Positions 5,874 to 10,375 of a stretch of 10,375 bases of DNA are shown piece after piece. The stretch is from NCBI GenBank assembly GCA_937907485.1, contig CALESR010000228.1, forward strand, positions 1 through 10,375. Reading direction: 5' to 3'. Below the pieces are notes generated by a model. That model made no database searches. It worked only from the letters and a program-made list of their open reading frames with translations, and was not told the origin of the DNA. The DNA is from an uncultured Paracoccaceae bacterium. Its GTDB lineage: Bacteria > Pseudomonadota > Alphaproteobacteria > Rhodobacterales > Rhodobacteraceae. Each line of letters begins with the position of its first letter. Position 1 is the first letter of the stretch. A program made the position numbers and the translations under genes.

Positions 5874-6206
5874 CTAGTCGCCTTTACCCAGCACCTCGCC
5901 GAGGCGGCCCAAACTCGCGTCCCAGGACCTTCGTTGTGTCTTGATCCAGTCTTGCAGGACGTCCAGACCGCGGTGGTCGATCTGGCAAAGCCGGACTCGC
6001 CCGCTTTTCTGGGTGGTGACAAGCTGGCAGGCTTCCAGAATGGTGATGTGCTGTCCGATCGCGGTCTTGGTCACCTCCAGCACTCGGGCAAGATCGGAAA
6101 CGGAGGCGGGCGATTGGGCGAGAAGACCCAGCAGGGCACGCCTCGTCCCATCCCCGAGCGCGTCGAGGATATGATCCGCCTGTGTGGCCCTTTCCCGTTT
6201 CGTCAT
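5874..6206 (-). CDS. ArsR-family winged-helix transcriptional regulator
   Basis: A 110-residue DNA-binding repressor of the ArsR/SmtB type. The domain runs from about residue 10 to 90: ILDALGDGTRRALLGLLAQ (helices 1-2, with the family's 'L.dpTRr.IL..L' pattern), SVSDLARVLEVTKTAIGQHITILEACQLVTTQKSGR (helix-turn-helix with recognition helix around KTAIGQHITILE) and the wing RVRLCQID. The cysteine pairs used for metal or arsenite sensing are missing from the helix 3 position, so it is more like the GlxR/YczG-type members that accompany SRPBCC proteins than a metal sensor. Its ATG overlaps the stop of the upstream SRPBCC gene (ATGA), with no good Shine-Dalgarno of its own, so it is translationally coupled. 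It probably represses its own operon through the operator at 6694-6711. Confidence 0.85.
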   Translation of the reverse strand: MTKRERATQADHILDALGDGTRRALLGLLAQSPASVSDLARVLEVTKTAIGQHITILEACQLVTTQKSGRVRLCQIDHRGLDVLQDWIKTQRRSWDASLGRLGEVLGKGD

Positions 6207-6679
6207 TGCCAGGACAATTCGGTCCCAAGATTTGCCAAGAGCGCAGTCCAGCCCATCTTGCGCATTTGAGGTCCATCCGATCCTTCAAAGAAGGCCGCCT
6301 GATGGGTGAGCCTTAGAAGGCAACCCGCGTCTGCTGGCAGGAATTCAACGGTAACAAGCGAACAGGAAATGCGGCGCCCGTTCATTTCGACGACCTGAGA
6401 GAAGACGATCCGGCTGTCCGTTCTGATCTCGCCATAGGCCGAGGTCCATTTCAGAATGGCCCCGGCGACCGGTGTCGAGGGCAACATCTTGCCAATCAGG
6501 GTTTCTCGACCATCCACTGTGAAATCAAGGTCATAGGCGAGCGTCTCGTAGGCGCCGCCTTGGGCATACCAGCGTTTTTTCGTGTCCACTTGGGCGAAGG
6601 CGGCAAACACCACGGTCGGCAGGTGGGGATAGGCTGTTTCAATCGTGAAGGTGTCATGGATGATCTGGGACTCGGGCAT
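6203..6679 (-). CDS. SRPBCC (AHSA1-type) domain protein
   Basis: A 158-residue single-domain protein of the START/Bet v1-like SRPBCC fold, AHSA1 (activator of Hsp90 ATPase homologue) C-terminal type. Characteristic stretches are the opening FTIETAYPHLPTVVFAAFAQVDTKKRWYA (residues 11-39, equivalent to the family's 'R.f.ap...vF.AftdpehlarWw'), a run of beta strands through the middle, and the closing helix with MRKMGWTALLANLGTEL (about 139-155). Such proteins bind hydrophobic ligands in a central cavity; no enzyme activity can be assigned. It is the first gene of a two-gene operon with the ArsR regulator (4-base overlap). AGGAG stands six bases before the ATG. The SRPBCC-ArsR pairing is common in bacteria, usually with the regulator first; here the SRPBCC gene leads. 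Confidence 0.85.
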   Translation of the reverse strand: MPESQIIHDTFTIETAYPHLPTVVFAAFAQVDTKKRWYAQGGAYETLAYDLDFTVDGRETLIGKMLPSTPVAGAILKWTSAYGEIRTDSRIVFSQVVEMNGRRISCSLVTVEFLPADAGCLLRLTHQAAFFEGSDGPQMRKMGWTALLANLGTELSWQ

Positions 6680-6693
6680 TGTCTTCTCCTAAG

Positions 6694-6711
6694 GTGAAGT
6701 TCACGCTTCAC
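6694..6711. promoter_or_regulatory. Candidate ArsR-family operator GTGAAG-N6-CTTCAC
   Basis: A perfect inverted repeat, GTGAAG (6694-6699) and CTTCAC (6706-6711), separated by TTCACG. Its left half also forms a compact palindrome GTGAA-G-TTCAC (6694-6704). The decamer GCTTCACTAT at 6705-6714 recurs at 6744-6753, 39 bases away in the same orientation, flanking the promoter. The site covers the end of the -10 element and the likely transcription start, a position that suits repression by the operon's own ArsR product. Confidence 0.6.
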
Positions 6712-6737
6712 TATGGGTGAATCGACGGGACTGTCAA
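6710..6737 (-). promoter_or_regulatory. Sigma-70-type promoter of the SRPBCC-arsR operon
   Basis: Reading on the minus strand, TTGACA (6737-6732) is a perfect -35 box, followed 16 bases later by CATAGT (6715-6710), a 4/6 match to the -10 consensus. Transcription would begin near 6703, inside the operator repeat, about 25 bases before the SRPBCC start codon. Confidence 0.55.
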
Positions 6738-6759
6738 GTCTTGGCTTCACTATCGCGGT

Positions 6760-6912
6760 GCCCGCTGGACGCTGAGCAGACTGCAAGGCAGGAAACGACT
6801 GCGCGGACGGCATTGCAGACTTCGGCTGAATACCCGGGGAATGCCCGCTTTCCGCCCCAACTTGCCAACGGCGTTAGGCGTTGACGTTGCGGTGACCGGG
6901 TCTGCGACGGGC
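6760..6912. other. Gene-free segment between the SRPBCC-arsR promoter and the nucleoside hydrolase
   Basis: About 150 bases without a supportable gene. It includes the phrases GGCATTGCAGACTTCGGCTG and AATGCCCGCTTTCCGCCC, which look like intergenic sequence seen repeatedly in Rhodobacteraceae genomes; this is from memory, not from a search. No terminator with a T-run is visible after the nucleoside hydrolase stop at 6913. Confidence 0.35.
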
Positions 6913-7845
6913 CTAGAGCCTCGCCAGCCGTTCGGTCAACAGCGCATAGAACCCGTCGGCGTCGATGCCGCCGACAAAGAAGGCGTTCTTGGGCCGCGGC
7001 GTCACGCCCCACCAGTCGGCAACCGTCATGCCCAGCGTGAGCGGGCTTTGGGTTTCGATCTCGACGTTGATCTGCCGTCCGGTGAACAGATCCGGGCGCA
7101 GGATCCAGGCGACGGTGCAGGGGTCATGCAGGGGCGCGCCCTCGGAGCCGTATTTCTCCATGTCGAAGCGCTCGAAGAAGTCGGTCCAGGAGGCGACGAC
7201 CTCGCCCACCGGGCCGAGCGCGCGAAAGGCCTCGATCCGGGGGCGGGTGGTCAGCGCCTTGTGGGTGACGTCGAGCGGCATCACCACCAGCGGCACGCCC
7301 GAGCGAAAGACGATCTCGGCGGCCTCGGGGTCGACGAAGATGTTGAACTCCGCCGCCGGGGTGATGTTGCCGACCTCGAAATAGGCGCCGCCCATCAGCA
7401 CGATGCGGGCAATGCGCGAGGCGATGTCGGGGGCGGCTTGCAGCGCGGTGGCGATGTTGGTCAGCGGGCCGATCGGCACCAGCGTCACGCTGCCCGGTGC
7501 CTCGGCGCGCAGGGTTTCGATCAGGAACTCGACGGCGTGCTGGTCTTGCAGCGGCATGGTCGGGTCGGGCAGGGTGATGCCTTCCAGTCCGGTCTTGCCA
7601 TGCACATGCTCGGCCGTCACCAGTTTGCGCTGCATCGGTCGGTCGCAGCCTGCAAAGACCTTGATATCCGGGCGTTTCGCCAGTTCGCAGATCACCCGTG
7701 CGTTCCGGGTCGTCCAGGCCAGCGGCACATTGCCGGCGACGCAGGTGATGCCCAGCACCTCGAGTTCGGGCGAGGCGAGGGCCAGCAGAATTGCCACCGC
7801 GTCATCCTGGCCGGGGTCGGTGTCGATGATGATCTTCTGCGCCAT
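6913..7845 (-). CDS. Inosine-uridine-preferring nucleoside hydrolase
   Basis: A calcium-dependent N-ribohydrolase that splits ribonucleosides into base and ribose for purine/pyrimidine salvage. With the start at 7845 it has 310 residues, the usual size. The N-terminal calcium-binding motif is IIIDTDPGQDDAVAILLAL (5-23) with Asp10, Asp14 and Asp15. Other signatures are HVHGKTGLEG (80-89), IGPLTNIA (125-132), IVLMGGAYFEVGN (148-160), the ribose-binding AEFNIFVDPEAA with Asn168, and LHDPCTVAWIL (239-249) with active-site His240 and calcium ligand Asp241. The start at MAQKIIID was preferred because it places the DTDPG motif at the family's normal distance; an upstream in-frame ATG at 7857 would add only four residues. 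No transporter or other salvage gene adjoins it. Base preference cannot be read from the sequence. Confidence 0.93.
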   Translation of the reverse strand: MAQKIIIDTDPGQDDAVAILLALASPELEVLGITCVAGNVPLAWTTRNARVICELAKRPDIKVFAGCDRPMQRKLVTAEHVHGKTGLEGITLPDPTMPLQDQHAVEFLIETLRAEAPGSVTLVPIGPLTNIATALQAAPDIASRIARIVLMGGAYFEVGNITPAAEFNIFVDPEAAEIVFRSGVPLVVMPLDVTHKALTTRPRIEAFRALGPVGEVVASWTDFFERFDMEKYGSEGAPLHDPCTVAWILRPDLFTGRQINVEIETQSPLTLGMTVADWWGVTPRPKNAFFVGGIDADGFYALLTERLARL

Positions 7846-7937
7846 GGTGCCCTGCATGCGGTTGCGAGGAGGCGACGCTAGTCAAGCGGTGCCGGTTTGT
7901 CGAGAGTGGCTGGACCGGCGCGCGATCTGCGCTAGCT

Positions 7938-8483
7938 ATGGCGCAACAGGCAGGGGCAGGTGGTGACTTGGGCGAGGATCGGACGACAGGGATGCGGGTC
8001 TTTGCGCCTGCCGAGGGTGACACGCGGGCGTTTCGCGCCGCGCTGGGGGCCTTTGCCACCGGGGTAACCCTGATTACGGTGCAGCGGTCGCAGGGCCCGA
8101 TGGGCATCACGGCCAACAGTTTTGCCTCGCTCAGCCTCGATCCGCCGCTGGTGCTGTGGTCGCCGGCCCGTGCGTCGCGGCGTTTCGAGGCCTTTGCCGG
8201 GGCCGAGCATTTCGCCATTCATGTTCTGGCGGCCGATCAGGGCGCACTGGCGGCGCATTTCTCGCGGCAGGGCGAGGATTTCGACCTGCCGGGGGTCACG
8301 CAAACCGCCAGTGGCGCGCCGATGCTGCCGGGCTGTCTGGCGGTGTTCGACTGCCGCCGCGAGTCGCTGCACGAAGGCGGCGACCACGCCATTGTCGTCG
8401 GGCGGGTGCTGCAGGTGCATCACCGGCCGGGCGGTGCGCCGCTGGTGTTCAGCGCCGGGGCGTATGGTGGCTTTCAGCCCTGA
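7938..8483 (+). CDS. Flavin reductase-like domain protein
   Basis: A 181-residue FMN-binding split-barrel protein of the flavin reductase (HpaC/DIM6-NTAB) family. Such proteins reduce free FMN or FAD with NAD(P)H, commonly supplying two-component monooxygenases. Signatures are FRAALGAFATGVTLITV (32-48), GITANSFASLSLDPPLVLWSP (56-76, the flavin-phosphate loop), FAIHVLAADQGALAAHFS (92-109), and the C-terminal HAIVVGRVL and PLVFSAGAYGGF. The true start is uncertain. The ATG at 7938 lacks a Shine-Dalgarno, a TTG at 7968 is preceded by AGGTGGTGA, and an ATG at 7992 gives the length most homologues have (163 residues); residues before about 26 have no family match. No monooxygenase lies nearby. It is divergent from the nucleoside hydrolase, and its last 10 bases overlap xthA tail to tail. 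Confidence 0.88.
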   Translation: MAQQAGAGGDLGEDRTTGMRVFAPAEGDTRAFRAALGAFATGVTLITVQRSQGPMGITANSFASLSLDPPLVLWSPARASRRFEAFAGAEHFAIHVLAADQGALAAHFSRQGEDFDLPGVTQTASGAPMLPGCLAVFDCRRESLHEGGDHAIVVGRVLQVHHRPGGAPLVFSAGAYGGFQP

Positions 8484-9256
8484 AGCGCGAGGTCGATCCA
8501 GACCGGCGTGTGGTCCGAGGGTTTGTCCCAGCCGCGCGGCCCGGTTTCGACCCATGAATCGCTGAGCCGGTCGGCGGCCTGTGGCGACAGCAGCAGGTGG
8601 TCGATGCGGATGCCGTCGTTGCGCAGCCAGCCGTTCGCCTGATAATCCCAGAACGAATAGATCCCCGGCTCTGGGTGGCGCAGCCGCAGCGCGTCATAAA
8701 GCCCCAGCGCCTGCAGACGCTGATAGGCGGCGCGGCTTTCGGGGCGAAACAGCGCATCCTCGCGCCAGGCCTCAGGGCGGGCGGCGTCGGCGGGCTGGGG
8801 GATGACGTTGTAATCGCCGGCCAGCACCAGCGGCGTCTCGCGCGCCAGCAGATCTCGCGCGCGCGCCTCCATCCGGGCCATCCAGGCCAGTTTGTAGTCG
8901 AATTTCGGCCCCGGCGCCGGGTTGCCGTTGGGCAGATAGAGGCCGACGATCCGCAGCCCGGTGTCGCCCACGTTGGCCTCGATCCAGCGGGCCTGCTCGT
9001 CGGTTTCGTCGCCCGGCAACCCGCGCACCACGTCGTGCAAGGGCAGTTTCGAGGCGATCGCCACCCCGTTGAAGCCCTTTTGCCCGTGGGTTTCCAGATG
9101 ATAGCCCCGGCTTTCGATCAGATCGCGGGGAAAGGATTCGTCCACCGATTTGATCTCTTGCAACACCACCAGATCGGGCGCTGATTGTTCGAGCCAGCGG
9201 GCCAGAACCTCGGCGCGGGCCTTGATGCCGTTGATGTTGAACGTGGCGATCTTCAT
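8474..9256 (-). CDS. xthA: Exodeoxyribonuclease III
   Basis: Mg-dependent AP endonuclease and 3'-5' exonuclease of base-excision repair, in the exonuclease-endonuclease-phosphatase fold. The 260 residues match the family. Catalytic positions are readable: Asn8 in FNINGIKAR, Glu34 in VLQEIKS, Tyr107 in GLYLPNG, Asp148 and Asn150 in AGDYNV, Asp219 in RIDHLL and the Asp248-His249 pair in SDHTPVW. FWDYQANGW (202-210) and LRNDGIRIDH (211-220) are typical of XthA rather than eukaryotic-type APE1. The start is supported by AGGGAGAG four bases before the ATG. It lies 69 bases downstream of a DNA-repair-type ATPase on the same strand, so the two may share transcription despite a GC-rich hairpin between them. 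Its end overlaps the convergent flavin reductase gene by 10 bases. Confidence 0.95.
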   Translation of the reverse strand: MKIATFNINGIKARAEVLARWLEQSAPDLVVLQEIKSVDESFPRDLIESRGYHLETHGQKGFNGVAIASKLPLHDVVRGLPGDETDEQARWIEANVGDTGLRIVGLYLPNGNPAPGPKFDYKLAWMARMEARARDLLARETPLVLAGDYNVIPQPADAARPEAWREDALFRPESRAAYQRLQALGLYDALRLRHPEPGIYSFWDYQANGWLRNDGIRIDHLLLSPQAADRLSDSWVETGPRGWDKPSDHTPVWIDLALQG

Positions 9257-9307
9257 GGCGCTCTCCCTGTCAGGGCCACCTTGCCATGCGCGCGGCGCGC
9301 AGACCAG

Positions 9308-9325
9308 CCCCGGCTGGGGCCGGGG
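9308..9325 (-). terminator. GC-rich hairpin right after the YhaN-like gene
   Basis: CCCCGGC (9308-9314), TGGG loop, GCCGGGG (9319-9325) forms a 7-base stem starting at the base after the stop codon. A competing stem CCAGCC/GGCTGG spans 9304-9317. No T-run follows, so termination before xthA may be partial or the hairpin may only stabilise the 3' end. Confidence 0.35.
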
Positions 9326-10375
9326 TCAGGTCAGCGACTCGAAGGCCAGTTTGCGCCCGCCCAGCGGCCTGAGCGCGCGGTTGCGGCAAGAGAGGACCAG
9401 AATCTGCAGGTCGGCCGCCTGCGCATGCAGCGCGGTGAACATCGCCTCGATGCGGTCGTCGTCGGAAAACACCAACGCATCGTCGAGGATCACCGGAACA
9501 TGCCGCCCGCTTTTAGCCAAGAGCCGGGCAAAGGCCAGCCGGACCAGCAGCGCGATCTGTTCGCGCGTGCCGCCCGAGAGCGTGCCGATCGCCTCGGCCC
9601 GCCCGGCGCGCACCAGTTCCGAGGGCAGCAGATTTTCGCCGTCAAAGCGCAGTTCGGCATCTGGCCAGAGCAGGCGCAGCAAGGGCCGCAGTTCGGCCAG
9701 AAGGGGGGCGAAATAGCGGTCGCGCGCGGCGTCGCGGGCCTGAGTCAGCGCCAGAATCAGCCGGCGCAGCACCTCGACCTCGTGGCGCAGCGCGGCTTCG
9801 TCGGCGCGGGCGGCGCCCAGTTTCAGCCGCGTATCGGCGAGGTCCTCGTCGATCCCGTCGCCCGAGAGCGAGTCGATGCTAGCGTCAAGCCCGCTTAAGG
9901 TGACGCGCAACTCGTTGATATCGCTTATCGCCCTCTCAGAAGCCGAGCGCGCCCGCTCATGCAGGGCGCGGCAGGCGGGCAGATCGGGGGCAGCGGCCAG
10001 CAGGGCGGCGTGGCGGGCGGTATGGGCCTGATGCGCGGCCTCGACATCGGCCAGCGCCTGCGCCAGCAGGGCCGGGTCGCGCAGGGCGGCCAGTGCATCC
10101 TGCCCCTCGGACAGCCGTTGCGTCAGGCCTTGGGCGGTCAGATGCGCGGCCAGCGCGGCCTCGCGCGCGCTGGCGTCGGCGACGCGGGCGCGGGCGGTGT
10201 CGGCCTCGGCAAGCGCCTCGTCACCGCGCAGGGCGTCGACACGGGCCTGCACCTCGGCGGGATCGACAGGCGGGGTGTCGGGCCCGGCGCTGAGGCGGGC
10301 AACCTCGGCGCGCAGGGCGTCGAGGCCCTCGGGCGCCAGCCGCCGCAGCGCCGCCTGTGCCTCGGTCAGGGCGCG
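9326..10375 (-). CDS. YhaN-like SMC/Rad50-type ATPase, C-terminal part (runs off the window)
   Basis: The C-terminal 349 residues of a large ATPase; the N-terminus with the Walker A P-loop lies beyond the right edge. The frame stays open to the last base, so the apparent GTG start at 10252 is not the real one. The visible part is an Ala/Arg/Leu-rich coiled coil covering the first 220 residues or so, then the C-terminal ATP-binding lobe. That lobe has the ABC signature LSGGTREQIALLVRLAFARLL (near 9580-9518), the Walker B VPVILDDALVFSDDDR with catalytic Asp (near 9499-9452), and the strand LQILVLSC as a D-loop/H-loop region. This layout fits YhaN, a Rad50/SbcC relative usually encoded next to an MRE11-like phosphoesterase (YhaO) and thought to process DNA ends. 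SbcC or RecF-like ATPases are alternatives, but the short tail after Walker B and the LSGGTREQ form favour YhaN. xthA follows 69 bases downstream. Confidence 0.82.
   Translation of the reverse strand, partial: RALTEAQAALRRLAPEGLDALRAEVARLSAGPDTPPVDPAEVQARVDALRGDEALAEADTARARVADASAREAALAAHLTAQGLTQRLSEGQDALAALRDPALLAQALADVEAAHQAHTARHAALLAAAPDLPACRALHERARSASERAISDINELRVTLSGLDASIDSLSGDGIDEDLADTRLKLGAARADEAALRHEVEVLRRLILALTQARDAARDRYFAPLLAELRPLLRLLWPDAELRFDGENLLPSELVRAGRAEAIGTLSGGTREQIALLVRLAFARLLAKSGRHVPVILDDALVFSDDDRIEAMFTALHAQAADLQILVLSCRNRALRPLGGRKLAFESLT

Noticed and set aside
5807..6022. 71-residue minus-strand frame ending just before the small ORF
   Set aside because: Mostly overlaps arsR in another frame; the part beyond arsR is too short to judge.
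6841..7881. 346-residue plus-strand frame opposite the nucleoside hydrolase
   Set aside because: Antisense shadow, Gly/Arg/His/Gln-rich, no motifs, while the minus strand has the complete hydrolase.
9185..9898. 237-residue plus-strand frame opposite xthA and the YhaN-like gene
   Set aside because: Spans the gap between two genes on the other strand and shows no domain; the ABC signature and Walker B are on the minus strand.

Overview
The window looks like chromosomal DNA of a GC-rich alphaproteobacterium, most likely a member of the Rhodobacteraceae (Rhodobacter/Paracoccus type). The evidence is strong GC bias at third codon positions in most genes, the short form of ArgC, trpA standing without trpB, and the style of the protein sequences. 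This placement is inferred from reading, not from a search.

Left part (1-4950) is mostly core metabolism. A minus-strand FMN-dependent L-lactate dehydrogenase (lldD) is divergent from argC (arginine biosynthesis). argC is convergent with trpA (tryptophan synthase alpha chain). The gap between argC and trpA holds four copies of a REP-like hairpin repeat, three of them in an exact 44-base period. Beyond trpA lie a small four-helix HemJ/CopD-type membrane protein and the ATPase/GTPase ychF, both on the plus strand. ychF is followed by a good intrinsic terminator.

Middle part (about 4950-6910) is different in character. After a GC-rich stretch with no convincing gene (4951-5243, holding at most a 33-residue basic ORF), base composition drops. 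A 60-base block at 5521-5580 is 28/60 G+C by hand count, against 39/60 at 4081-4140 in ychF. This segment holds a HEPN-like hypothetical protein overlapped at its start by a possible 36-residue ORF, and a translationally coupled SRPBCC-ArsR operon. That operon's promoter region carries a clear GTGAAG-N6-CTTCAC operator candidate over the -10 region. The segment reads as an acquired accessory island.

Right part (6913-10375) returns to high GC. It contains a minus-strand inosine-uridine-type nucleoside hydrolase, a divergent flavin-reductase-like protein, exodeoxyribonuclease III (xthA) whose 3' end overlaps the flavin reductase tail to tail, and the C-terminal third or so of a large SMC/Rad50-like ATPase of the YhaN type that runs off the right edge.

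No rRNA, tRNA, CRISPR array, complete insertion sequence or phage gene was found. The least explained items are the HEPN-like gene with its coupled small ORF, the REP-like array, and the second HemJ-like protein.
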